This document shows positions 1 to 7,825 of a DNA stretch of 64,000 bases, piece after piece. The stretch is taken from NCBI RefSeq assembly GCF_000732195.1, contig NZ_JNNU01000002.1, forward strand, positions 1 through 64,000. The letters are read 5' to 3'. Numbering within the stretch: the first letter of the stretch is position 1; each line of letters opens with the position of its first letter. Source of the stretch: Neorhizobium vignae (GTDB lineage Bacteria > Pseudomonadota > Alphaproteobacteria > Rhizobiales > Rhizobiaceae). Under the pieces are notes generated by a model. The model had not been told where the DNA came from, searched no databases, and saw only the letters and a program-made list of their open reading frames with translations. The position numbers were made by a program, and so were the translations under genes.

Positions 1-108
1 CACGGGGCGATCTGATGATCGCGGGTATGAGCGGGCCGTCCGTAACCGAGGACGACCCGCGATACGAGTTGCACTTATAAAGCAATCAGTGTGATCCAAA
101 TCTTTGAA

Positions 109-116
109 CGGTCTAA
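109..116 (+). repeat. IS sub-terminal inverted repeat, left copy
   Basis: CGGTCTAA, the exact reverse complement of 1421-1428. A short dyad (CCAG/CTGG around 117-130) follows inside the element and may be part of a structured non-coding RNA region. Confidence 0.6.
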
Positions 117-271
117 CCAGCTATAACTGGCTGACCCTAACCTAAGCCGGGAAGCAAGCGGCCATTTCCAGTCACGCACTCGTCGTGCTCATTTTGTCCC
201 GGCCTGTCCTGCTTCGTTACCTGTCACGGCAATCGCTTCTGGCAACTCATATCTATCCGGATTTCATTGGA

Positions 272-1306
272 CTAACTGGCTTGGGCAAGCTCCGAGGCCT
301 TCCTGTAGCATCCGCCTTTCGTGAGCAGCGCCCAAACAACCCTTGCTGTTTTATTCGCCAACGCCACCGCCGCCACCTTGAAAGGGCGTCTCTCAAGTAG
401 TCTAAGTTGCCATGGCGAACCCTTTCCATACCGGCGGACAGCAATCAAGACAGACACAGCTGCGATATAAAGGAGCGAGCGTAACTCTCGGTTTCCCATC
501 TTTGATATCCGCGTCTGTTTGGATTTTCCTCCAGTCGAATTCGACCGCGGTGTTAGCCCCAGCGATGAAGCGAAATGGCGCGCTGATTTAAACGAGTTCG
601 GATCTGGCACGTGCGCTTTGATGGTTGAGGCTATCAAGGTTCCAATCCCAGGAATGCTCGTCAGCCGCTGTACGTCGTCATCCTTTTTAGCTTCTGATGC
701 GATTCGTGCGTCAATGGTCTTGATCCGCGCTGTGAGAAGGTCAATCTCCGAGAATATCTCATCGAGCACAAATCTCGCGCTGGGCGGGATGTTTCTATCC
801 GTCTCAGCTTTGAGAGCCGCTGCCAATTTACCTACGTTGGTGACACCGGTTTCGGCGACTAAACCGAACTCCGCCAGGTGACCGCGTAGTGCGTTTACCG
901 CGTTTGCTTTCTGGCGAACGAAAAGCGATCGTGTGCGCATAAGCATTGCATAGGCCTGCGGTCCCGCGGTTTTGATAGGCACGGCTCTAATACCTGGCTG
1001 CCTCAATGCTGTATTGATCGCCGCTGCGTCTGTGGCATCAGTCTTTCCACGGATGACAAACGGCTTGACCCGCTGGGCCGGCAGTATACGGACCTCGTGT
1101 CCAAGGGAGCTAATCTCCCGAGCCCAATAATGGGAGCTTCCACACGCTTCCATCCCAACCAGGCATGGATCCAGTTTTTCAAAGAAAGCAAGCAGGTCAT
1201 GACGGCGAATCTTCCGAGTGAAGATCGTCGCGCCTTGCGAATCTGTGCCGTGCACTTGAAAGACCTGCTTTGCCAGATCGAGGCCTACAGTTAGATGATA
1301 ATCCAA
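272..1306 (-). CDS. IS110-family DEDD transposase
   Basis: 344-residue transposase, full length for the family. The N-terminal RuvC-like DEDD domain is visible: Asp in GLDLAK (near residue 9), Glu in GMEACG (about 52) and the Asp pair in KTDATDAAA (about 90). The C-terminal Tnp20 domain carries SIPGIGTL, a serine-rich stretch after GLTPR, and the ISKMGNRELR motif. IS110 enzymes catalyse RNA-guided recombination through a DEDD active site and a serine nucleophile. The start is TTG at 1306 behind GAGGATC. No frameshift or missing catalytic motif is seen, so the copy looks intact. Product type is well supported; the IS1111 subgroup is inferred from the sub-terminal repeats. Confidence 0.92.
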   Translation of the reverse strand: MDYHLTVGLDLAKQVFQVHGTDSQGATIFTRKIRRHDLLAFFEKLDPCLVGMEACGSSHYWAREISSLGHEVRILPAQRVKPFVIRGKTDATDAAAINTALRQPGIRAVPIKTAGPQAYAMLMRTRSLFVRQKANAVNALRGHLAEFGLVAETGVTNVGKLAAALKAETDRNIPPSARFVLDEIFSEIDLLTARIKTIDARIASEAKKDDDVQRLTSIPGIGTLIASTIKAHVPDPNSFKSARHFASSLGLTPRSNSTGGKSKQTRISKMGNRELRSLLYIAAVSVLIAVRRYGKGSPWQLRLLERRPFKVAAVALANKTARVVWALLTKGGCYRKASELAQAS

Positions 1307-1420
1307 ATCTTGATCCTCTCATTCGATTGAACGACAGGAGCGACGATACAAAAAACACATAAGAATTTTAAAGAGCAAATATAGCGAGGATACCGCCAGA
1401 CGTTGATGGGGCGGTGGGGT

Positions 1421-1428
1421 TTAGACCG
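1421..1428 (-). repeat. IS sub-terminal inverted repeat, right copy
   Basis: TTAGACCG, the exact reverse complement of 109-116. It lies about 115 bp upstream of the transposase start, marking the promoter-proximal end of the element. Confidence 0.6.
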
Positions 1429-1508
1429 GCGCAAAGTTTCGGCCTAATACAGCCGGCATGAACATAGAGGATCATATGTCTCTTGTCGCTTGTCTACTTC
1501 TATCTGCT

Positions 1509-1784
1509 CTAGCGCAGTTCATCTGGGTTATTCACCGCCTTCTGGTCATGCGCCAGACATTCCCCCTGCGTCCAGACGCCAGCCCCGCAAACCCCTGCCA
1601 CGGTGTTGTCGATCGCTTCCTGGTCGGTGGGTGTGGCGCCACGCGCGCCAATCAGCGACGTCCCGATGATTGCCCTAGCCGTGCGGGACAGCTGGCCCTT
1701 CGAGGCACTGACCTGTTGAGTTGAGGTACACGCCGCCGCGCTCACGGCACATGCGACGGTTAAAGCGAGCCTTGTCAGCTTCAT
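1509..1784 (-). CDS. Predicted outer-membrane spanin lipoprotein (Rz1-like)
   Basis: 91 residues starting with a lipoprotein signal peptide: basic MKLTR, a hydrophobic core, and lipobox SAAAC with Cys19 as the lipidation site. The gene begins inside the preceding minus-strand gene in a different frame and runs past its end. That is the classic layout of an Rz/Rz1 spanin pair, in which an outer-membrane lipoprotein and an inner-membrane protein bridge the periplasm and fuse the membranes at lysis. Unlike lambda Rz1 it is not proline-rich and it has three further cysteines. It directly follows the endolysin gene. The role rests on context, signal type and overlap, not on recognised sequence similarity. 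Confidence 0.6.
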   Translation of the reverse strand: MKLTRLALTVACAVSAAACTSTQQVSASKGQLSRTARAIIGTSLIGARGATPTDQEAIDNTVAGVCGAGVWTQGECLAHDQKAVNNPDELR

Positions 1785-1962
1785 TGCTCAGTTCTCCTAC
1801 GGCTTTGTCGGTTGCTGCCTGCATGGTGGCGCGCTCGACGGCGCGGGCCTCGTCCTTGGCGTCCGGTAGCCACCAGACGGCATTGATGGTGGTGAAGACG
1901 GCGAAGCCGAGCGCCAGTCCGGCGGCCGCACCGATCGCCATGCTGATCTTGTCGGTGATCAT
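1675..1962 (-). CDS. Predicted inner-membrane spanin (Rz-like)
   Basis: 95 residues with one N-terminal membrane segment (about residues 8-32, rich in Ala/Gly/Val) followed by a charged helical region (DEARAVERATMQAATDKA and onward) that would sit in the periplasm. This is the topology of an i-spanin. Two cysteines near the C-terminus (CRERGG, GQC) could form a disulfide. The start overlaps the stop of the endolysin gene, so translation is probably coupled, and the 3' third of the gene is overlapped out of frame by the lipoprotein gene. A less likely alternative is an uncharacterised membrane protein of the lysis cassette. Confidence 0.62.
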   Translation of the reverse strand: MITDKISMAIGAAAGLALGFAVFTTINAVWWLPDAKDEARAVERATMQAATDKAVGELSNEADKARFNRRMCRERGGVYLNSTGQCLEGPAVPHG

Positions 1963-2930
1963 GGTTCTACGGCCGCACGGATCTTGCCGACCGCCGAGAC
2001 GATGGAGTTCTGAAGCAGGAGACCGAGGATCAGCGTGGCCAGGATGAGGATTGCGATCACCGCCACGACTTGCCAGTCCATGCCGGCGAAGGCCGCGAGG
2101 CCAAGGCCACCGAACGAGCCGCCACCACCAAAGAGGCCGAAGATGTTGAACTTGCGCTTTACTTGCGTCTCGACGGCGACCGGCACCACTGGCTTCTCTT
2201 CAGTCACCGGCGACGCGGAAAAGGCCGCCATCTGTACCGACGCCCCCGAAATAGCGAGAAGATCCTTGTGCAAAGCCGCTCGAGTCTTCGGCCCTACGTC
2301 GCCGTCGACGTTGAGGCCGCGCTCAGACTGATAGCGCCGGAGGTCGGCCTCGGTCGGCTGGTAGCCAAGCAGAACGAGCGAGATCCGGCCGTAGTAGTCG
2401 ATGCGGTCGACCAGGCCGTTCTTCCCGCCGTTGATCTTCTTGGTGATGGTCTCGATGTCGTTCCGGTCGGCATAGGCGTTCAGGTTCCGGGTCGACCAAT
2501 ACCAGAGCGGTACCAGGCCTTCCCACGGATCGGTGTTAACCAGATCTGGCTGCGCCACGAAGTCCGGCGGGTTGAAGCCCTTCTCCCGGCACCAGTCGCG
2601 GAAGGCCGCATAGTTCGACTTGCCGGTGATCTGAATGCCGGCGCGGCCGCGGTAGAGGTAGCCGTCACCATCGGCTGCCGGCGTGTTGCCGAGATCGGTG
2701 CGGGTATCATATCGGGCCTGTGCAGCCGTCGGTCCCCAGATTTCCTGATCGAAGCGGAAAGCGCCGCTCTCGTGCATCAGTTGCGCGAGGTAATGCGCGA
2801 CCCGGTGCGGCCGGTTCAGTCCCAGCCCCAGCCCGAACTTGTCGAGAGCGACGAGGACCGAGTTCATATTGCCTTCGTTGACACGCGATTTTGCAGCCGC
2901 GCGGATCTGCGCGGCAGTGATGACGCTCAT
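1959..2930 (-). CDS. Phage endolysin: GH19-type muramidase, peptidoglycan-binding domain, C-terminal membrane anchor
   Basis: 323 residues. Residues 1-190 form a glycoside hydrolase 19-like lysozyme domain with the catalytic-type Glu54 in HESG and the family signature RGRAGIQITGKSNY at 94-107. Residues 193-222 resemble a peptidoglycan-binding repeat (RRYQSERGLNVDGDVGPKTRAAL). A Pro/Val-rich linker and a glycine-rich stretch lead to a strong C-terminal membrane helix at about 287-306. Most endolysins are soluble or have an N-terminal signal-anchor, so a C-terminal anchor is unusual; it may hold the enzyme at the membrane or replace part of holin function. No separate holin gene was recognised nearby on the minus strand. 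The gene comes last but for the spanins in the late operon. Confidence 0.85.
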   Translation of the reverse strand: MSVITAAQIRAAAKSRVNEGNMNSVLVALDKFGLGLGLNRPHRVAHYLAQLMHESGAFRFDQEIWGPTAAQARYDTRTDLGNTPAADGDGYLYRGRAGIQITGKSNYAAFRDWCREKGFNPPDFVAQPDLVNTDPWEGLVPLWYWSTRNLNAYADRNDIETITKKINGGKNGLVDRIDYYGRISLVLLGYQPTEADLRRYQSERGLNVDGDVGPKTRAALHKDLLAISGASVQMAAFSASPVTEEKPVVPVAVETQVKRKFNIFGLFGGGGSFGGLGLAAFAGMDWQVVAVIAILILATLILGLLLQNSIVSAVGKIRAAVEP

Positions 2931-3059
2931 AGGAATTTCCTTTGTGGTGGAGTTTAGAAGGCCGCTAGCGCCGAGAAGCCGCGCAAAAAGGTCTAACTAG
3001 AATTGGGGGGATGACTTATCTCAGGTTGTCTGCAATGTTCCCGCCGCCAAGAGACTGTT

Positions 3060-3100
3060 GAGGGCTCGAACGGGAAAAACGGGCGAGCCCTCTCTTTTTT
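3060..3100 (+). terminator. Rho-independent terminator-like hairpin (plus strand)
   Basis: A perfect 9-bp stem, GAGGGCTCG (3060-3068) with CGAGCCCTC (3084-3092), is followed on the plus strand by TCTTTTTT. It would stop plus-strand transcripts running from the insertion-sequence side into the late operon. No plus-strand gene that it obviously serves was found between 1,430 and 3,060. Confidence 0.6.
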
Positions 3101-3128
3101 CTGAACCTGTTGTTCTGCATCGGGTTGA

Positions 3129-3160
3129 GGGCCTGCATTACGGCGGACCGATGCAGGCCC
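3129..3160. terminator. Hairpin after the tail-fibre operon segment
   Basis: A perfect 10-bp stem, GGGCCTGCAT (3129-3138) with ATGCAGGCCC (3151-3160), lies 20 bp beyond the stop of the minus-strand gene ending at 3180. It lacks a clear U-tract on the minus strand. It may attenuate transcription between the tail-fibre and lysis genes. Confidence 0.4.
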
Positions 3161-3179
3161 TTGCACGGCTTGCCTTAAA

Positions 3180-3491
3180 TCAGTTCGGCCAAACGATAGC
3201 CGTGATGCCGCCGATGAACTCTTCAATGGTCGGAGGTGCGATCTCGCCGGCCTCGACCGCCGCGAGCTGCTGGAACATGTGGATCAAAGCGGCATCCCGC
3301 CAGGCAATGTAGGCTTCCGCCTCCGCTGCCCATTGGGGATTTGTGCTGCCGACGTAGCTGACGATGGTCATGCGGTTGTCGTATTGCCGCTGAGCCGCGA
3401 CAGCGTCGAGATGATGATCGAACGCGAGCTTGTAGTGATCAAGCGTCGGAGCAATGCCAGGTAGGATTGCGGTCCCCCAGGAAGTCAACAT
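3180..3491 (-). CDS. Hypothetical phage protein after the tail fibre
   Basis: 103 residues, no recognised domain, no signal peptide or membrane segment. It is rich in aromatic and acidic residues, with a central VGSTNPQWAAEAEAYIAWRD segment. Its start overlaps the tail-fibre stop codon (TGATG), which implies coupled translation. A small gene directly behind a fibre gene is often a fibre-assembly chaperone or a fibre-associated protein; that role is inferred from position only. Confidence 0.7.
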   Translation of the reverse strand: MLTSWGTAILPGIAPTLDHYKLAFDHHLDAVAAQRQYDNRMTIVSYVGSTNPQWAAEAEAYIAWRDAALIHMFQQLAAVEAGEIAPPTIEEFIGGITAIVWPN

Positions 3492-6301
3492 CAGAAGTTA
3501 CCCCACTGCGCTCCACCCGCAGAGACAATGGTCTTCTTGCCGGTCAGGTTGCGGAAACGGTATTTCATGTTCATGCCGCTCGGTTGAGAAGCGAGGCTGG
3601 CGTCACCCTGATAGAGTTTCTTACCCCCGACATCCGAGATGAGCGCCATCGCTGCGGTTGCCCAGGTAGCGCCGTTGTCTCTGGAGATTTCGCCCACGAA
3701 ATCGGTGTTCGGGATCAGCGTGTCACTGCCAACACCAGTTTCGATCAACACGCGACCCTTTGCCGGAGAGCTCGTCGAAGCTACGGCTACCGATTCCAGA
3801 ACCATATCGTCATAGACCTTGGCAGCCGTTTTCCCTTCAATCCCCCTGAAGGCGATGAAGTTACCGGCGGCAAGTGCGGTGTAGGTCGCCGGTGCGGCGA
3901 CGTCAGCTTCTTGAGCCGTTGCCTTCGAATAACCGGCGATCATCCCCGCTCCAAACTGAGCCTGGTCGAGGATGCCTGACGTAGCAGGGCAATCGAACGA
4001 TATGATCAAATCCCTAGAAATATCGGGCACGAAAGGCACCCAATCAGACCAATGATCAGTCAAAGCAATGGGAGTGAAGCCATTATTCCCGCCAAAGGTG
4101 ACGCGCGTAATCGTAGCGGGGTCCATATCCCACGCATTGCCGGCCGCAGCTTTGTGGCCGATGAATACATTCGCTATCTGCTTTTGAGCACCGCTTAGCG
4201 ATCCTCCCAAACATATGCGAAGGTAATCAGCCGTCTGTCGAAGCATGCTCGCAGAAAGAACCCCCCTGAAGGTGTAAACGGTCGCTATAGCCGCACTGTT
4301 GATGCGGGTTCCGCGAAGGGTGGTAATCGTCGTCTTCAGCTCGCGGGGATACCATTGGAAACCAACAGCATCATAGAGAGCCAATTTTGTCTGGGACGAC
4401 CCATCACCGTAAGCCGCTACAGGTGGCGTGAAATTATCGAAATTTCTCGCGATACCCTTCGAGACACGGAGCTCATCCATATGCCCGTTGAACGGGAGGG
4501 TGCCGTCCAGCGCGGCGCCTATAAAAGGGCCAACCGCATGGACGATATAGCTATTGGCATCCGCATATGTTGCACCTTCCTGAACGCCGTTCAGAAACAG
4601 TTTGGTTGATCCAGCTTGTCTCAAGAGCTTTATATGATGCCACGCGTTCAAGGCGATGACTGTTGTTCCAACAATACGGTTTGCAGCCGAAACATAGTAA
4701 GCAAGAACGTTGGCATTCGTGATGTACAGATATGGCGCAACGGAAGTTGCTGCGGTCCTGAAGTCAAGCAAGGTGTGCTGAACGCCTGAGGCAAGGCGAT
4801 ATATCCAAAAGTCTACTTCAAAGTCGCCTGTACCGAACGCGAAATCACTGGAGCCATCGCCGAGAAGCCGGCAGTTCGCGGTTTGGTCAAACAGGGCCGA
4901 GAACCCGCCAAATCGAGACTGCGCATCGCTGATCTGAAACGATCCTTGAGGCGTCCAGTAGTGACGCGGCGATCCGGAGGCATAGTCTTCATAGGCACTG
5001 TCTCGGACGGTCTTCTTGCCAGCTACAGGTCCATCGAAATGGAGAAGAGAAACGGTGAACGGGTCACGCCCGCCGTTCGGAAGATTGATGCCGGCCGTGT
5101 TGCGATAAGAGTCCGCAAATCCCCCGTTCATCCCCTGTATGCTGCCTGTCAGGTCAGCAAGAGCCAAGGCAAACGCGGCGTCATTCTTGCCGCCTGCGTT
5201 CGCAGCCAAAACCTCGATCGCCGTCTGGAGCGTTGCTGGCGCATCCGGAAGCCCGGCAACCGCATTATCGAACGACACGTCGGCTGCCGTTGTTGCAAGC
5301 CAATCCTTCGCCTCCTCATTCGTCAACGCCTTGAGGACTTTGCCGGTCTCGCCGTCAAAACCAACAAGCGCCCCGTCCTCCGATGCTGCCGGCCCGGTTA
5401 CAAGATCGGCGACCAGCTTGCCTCCATCGTCGATCGCCTTGCCGGTATTGCTGCTGAAGGCGGCGACGCGGCCGACCGTAGCGCCACCCGGCCCTATGAC
5501 GTCACCCGTGCCCGTGCCGTCCATGCCCTTTGCTGCTGCGAGCTGCCAATAGGCGTTGGCAGTCGCCGGGAGAACAGGGGGAGCATTCCCGGTGGTCGCT
5601 TGCAGGGCGATCCAAGAGGAGCCGTTGTTCAACACCATGTCACGCACGGCGTAGGCCGTGGCACCGGAATAGGCGCCACGGAAGTTCACGCCGATTTCGC
5701 CGGCCGGGATCGTGAAGGTGATCTCGTAGGGATCGCCCGGTTCACCGCTACCCGTCACCACCATCCCGGCATTCGAGCTGGGAGCACCGGTAATGACCGG
5801 CTCGAAGCCGATCTCAGGTGCCGGCCCGGCCGGACCAGTGCCGTAGCTGAACGGCCCCGCCCAATCGCCAGAAGTCGCAGAGGCCTTGATGTAGAGATCT
5901 GCTGGATTGACGTCGATCGCCAGGAAGGCAAAGCCTGCCGGCCGCTCATTATAAGTCGCGAGGTCGGCTGTCTCGCCCGCCACGTCATAGCGGTAGAGCG
6001 TTCCCGCCTCCATCGCCACCAGAAGCCGCGACAGGATATTGCTGTTGGTTTCGAGCTGCTCGCTGAATGCGGTAGCGCGAAGCAGCGCATAGGCGTAGGT
6101 GCCGGTCGCGCCGGTCCATTCCAGAGCCGCCGTCGCCGCGGTGTCGCTTTCGATCGACGCCAAGGGCAGCGGGTTACCTTCCGCCTGAACGAAGATCGTG
6201 CCGCCGGCCACCTGTGCAATCGCCCAGGCGGTATCGATGCCGGTCACGGCCTTGCTGCCGTTGGTCAGCTGAACCGACCCGGTGATGTAGTAATCAGCCA
6301 T
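3491..6301 (-). CDS. Tail fibre / receptor-binding protein with LamG-like lectin domain
   Basis: 936 residues, one of the largest prophage proteins. The N-terminal ~170 residues look like a virion-attachment region (GSVQLTNGSKAVTGIDTAW), followed by low-complexity, beta-rich repeats. Residues of about 420-630 form a concanavalin A/LamG-like fold (LLHFDG near the start, FDVDFWIY-like and AWHHIKLLRQ segments, then GHMDELRVSKG), a domain that commonly binds surface polysaccharide in phage fibres. The C-terminal ~250 residues are unassigned. The position after the tail-tip genes fits host recognition. The exact receptor cannot be read from sequence. Confidence 0.8.
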   Translation of the reverse strand: MADYYITGSVQLTNGSKAVTGIDTAWAIAQVAGGTIFVQAEGNPLPLASIESDTAATAALEWTGATGTYAYALLRATAFSEQLETNSNILSRLLVAMEAGTLYRYDVAGETADLATYNERPAGFAFLAIDVNPADLYIKASATSGDWAGPFSYGTGPAGPAPEIGFEPVITGAPSSNAGMVVTGSGEPGDPYEITFTIPAGEIGVNFRGAYSGATAYAVRDMVLNNGSSWIALQATTGNAPPVLPATANAYWQLAAAKGMDGTGTGDVIGPGGATVGRVAAFSSNTGKAIDDGGKLVADLVTGPAASEDGALVGFDGETGKVLKALTNEEAKDWLATTAADVSFDNAVAGLPDAPATLQTAIEVLAANAGGKNDAAFALALADLTGSIQGMNGGFADSYRNTAGINLPNGGRDPFTVSLLHFDGPVAGKKTVRDSAYEDYASGSPRHYWTPQGSFQISDAQSRFGGFSALFDQTANCRLLGDGSSDFAFGTGDFEVDFWIYRLASGVQHTLLDFRTAATSVAPYLYITNANVLAYYVSAANRIVGTTVIALNAWHHIKLLRQAGSTKLFLNGVQEGATYADANSYIVHAVGPFIGAALDGTLPFNGHMDELRVSKGIARNFDNFTPPVAAYGDGSSQTKLALYDAVGFQWYPRELKTTITTLRGTRINSAAIATVYTFRGVLSASMLRQTADYLRICLGGSLSGAQKQIANVFIGHKAAAGNAWDMDPATITRVTFGGNNGFTPIALTDHWSDWVPFVPDISRDLIISFDCPATSGILDQAQFGAGMIAGYSKATAQEADVAAPATYTALAAGNFIAFRGIEGKTAAKVYDDMVLESVAVASTSSPAKGRVLIETGVGSDTLIPNTDFVGEISRDNGATWATAAMALISDVGGKKLYQGDASLASQPSGMNMKYRFRNLTGKKTIVSAGGAQWGNF

Positions 6302-6313
6302 ACGATGGATGCC

Positions 6314-7825
6314 CTATGAGGTCGGGATGCCGAGGATGTAGTAGCGAATGCCGACGATGCGCGAAGTTGAGTAGTCAAACGCCCAGGCGTTGTTGGTGTA
6401 CCGCTCCTGGTACGGGTTGCCCTCGTAGGTCCAGAAGGTCGCTTGGTTACTGCCGAGAATGCAGAAGCTGCTGTTCCCGGCGTTGTAGCGTGTCGAGTTG
6501 TCGTAGCTTTCGACGAGTCGGGCGGACGGAGCCTTCACCCCTACCCCAGCATCGGCGTCCGACATTACCGTCATGTATTTGACGAACGGAAAGAACCCGG
6601 CTCCGTTGAAACCGACCGTGAAGCTCTGACCCGTGTTCACCGCCGGCGGCGTGCGCTGCGACTGCGCGGCGATCGGCTGGTAGCCTTCGGCCAGAATCTG
6701 GATTGCCGGCCAGCGGCTATCGAGGACGATGTCAGCGAAGTTCGGCGGGTCGGCAGCGCCGGGACGGAGGAACTGGACGACGTCCTGCACCCCGTCATGG
6801 AACTGGTGGAACACCTTGTTGTTGCCGGAAGTCGGCGGCAACTGATCGTTCGACAGGACCAGGTATCGAACGCGGCATGGCCCCGACAGATTGTTGATAT
6901 AAAGCTTCGTCCCAGAGAACCAGTATTCGCACCTGGTGTCGGTGAAGTAGCCGCTGACCGGGTAGGAGATGACACCATTCTCATACTGCAGCATGTCGCA
7001 GATCGTGGTGCTATCGACCGGATAGCCGACCTCTATCTCGGTAAGACCGGACGGCAAGGCAATGTCGCCTGCTTTGATCACCGAGAGCGGGCGTCCAGAC
7101 GAGTCGAAGGCCAGCTGGGTCGGGGTTGCCGTCCTTGTGTCGTATCCCGGCTTTGCGACCCGACAGAACTCGTCGGTGATCTCTACGGCACGCAACCCGG
7201 GGACTGAGGGCATGGGGTCGCTGTCGAGCAGGGGCACGTTCGTCGCAGGGAGCCTCCAGACCACCAGTTTGATCTCATAGGACCCGCCATCGAGCGCGCC
7301 GAAGGTGTTTGTGTAGTAACGAATGCCCTTGCCCAACGGCGGGCTGCCGTAAAAGGTCTGGGTGTCATTGAGCCACCAGCCGTTGTTCATCCAGCCGATC
7401 ATGGTGCGATAGCCAGGCTCTCGCCCACCGGGGTCCTCAGCGCCCTGGGTAAAGACCCTGAAGTTCTCAACGTATCGGTCATCGGAGACGCGCTGGTATT
7501 TCAGGTCGTAGACCGGGAGGTCGTAGGGCAGTGCGTCACCGAAATAGGCGTTGCGGATCATGATGTAGCTGAAGCCGGCGACAGATCCCGGCATCTTCTT
7601 CTTGTGGTAGTTTGTGTTGCTGGTCCCCGCTGGCCAATAGGTCGTCGAGTTCGGGGAAAACGGCGTGCTATCGATGCCGGCTATCTTTACGTCATTGGTG
7701 AATTTCGAATTGACGAGGAAGGAGCTTCTGTTGGCGTCTGGCTCAGAGAAGGGATCAATATCGCCTTTGGTGATCTTCACGCAGGGCTCGCCAACGCTGT
7801 CGATCCCAATGAAGGTCTTTGTCAT
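6314..7825 (-). CDS. Hypothetical tail-tip-associated structural protein
   Basis: 503 residues without a domain that I recognise. Composition is aromatic- and Gly/Asn/Thr-rich with many short beta-prone segments, as in virion surface proteins, and there is no signal peptide or membrane helix. It begins by overlapping the stop of the tail-hub gene (4 bp) and ends 13 bp before the tail-fibre start, so it is part of the same operon and probably a tail-tip or fibre-network protein. The function is inferred from position. Confidence 0.7.
   Translation of the reverse strand: MTKTFIGIDSVGEPCVKITKGDIDPFSEPDANRSSFLVNSKFTNDVKIAGIDSTPFSPNSTTYWPAGTSNTNYHKKKMPGSVAGFSYIMIRNAYFGDALPYDLPVYDLKYQRVSDDRYVENFRVFTQGAEDPGGREPGYRTMIGWMNNGWWLNDTQTFYGSPPLGKGIRYYTNTFGALDGGSYEIKLVVWRLPATNVPLLDSDPMPSVPGLRAVEITDEFCRVAKPGYDTRTATPTQLAFDSSGRPLSVIKAGDIALPSGLTEIEVGYPVDSTTICDMLQYENGVISYPVSGYFTDTRCEYWFSGTKLYINNLSGPCRVRYLVLSNDQLPPTSGNNKVFHQFHDGVQDVVQFLRPGAADPPNFADIVLDSRWPAIQILAEGYQPIAAQSQRTPPAVNTGQSFTVGFNGAGFFPFVKYMTVMSDADAGVGVKAPSARLVESYDNSTRYNAGNSSFCILGSNQATFWTYEGNPYQERYTNNAWAFDYSTSRIVGIRYYILGIPTS

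Larger units (their letters stand above)
109..1428 (-). mobile_element. IS110-family (IS1111-like) insertion sequence
   Basis: The span between two 8-bp inverted repeats, CGGTCTAA at 109-116 and its exact complement TTAGACCG at 1421-1428, encloses one DEDD transposase gene. IS1111-type members of the IS110 family have no terminal inverted repeats but carry short sub-terminal ones, which fits. The true ends should lie a few bases outside these repeats, so the element is about 1.33 kb. It lies just beyond the lysis genes of the prophage and is probably a late arrival. The exact ends and the target site were not determined. Confidence 0.75.

Noticed and set aside
1-1508. attL copy of the tRNA-Ile 3' end
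   Set aside because: Read through for the T-arm/acceptor sequence on both strands and did not find it; the left end is taken to be outside the window.
2070-2957. 295-codon plus-strand frame opposite the endolysin
   Set aside because: Shadow of the GH19 endolysin; Arg/Val/Leu-rich composition and no recognisable domain.
4883-6319. 478-codon plus-strand frame opposite the tail fibre
   Set aside because: Arg-rich shadow of the fibre gene, without a ribosome site.
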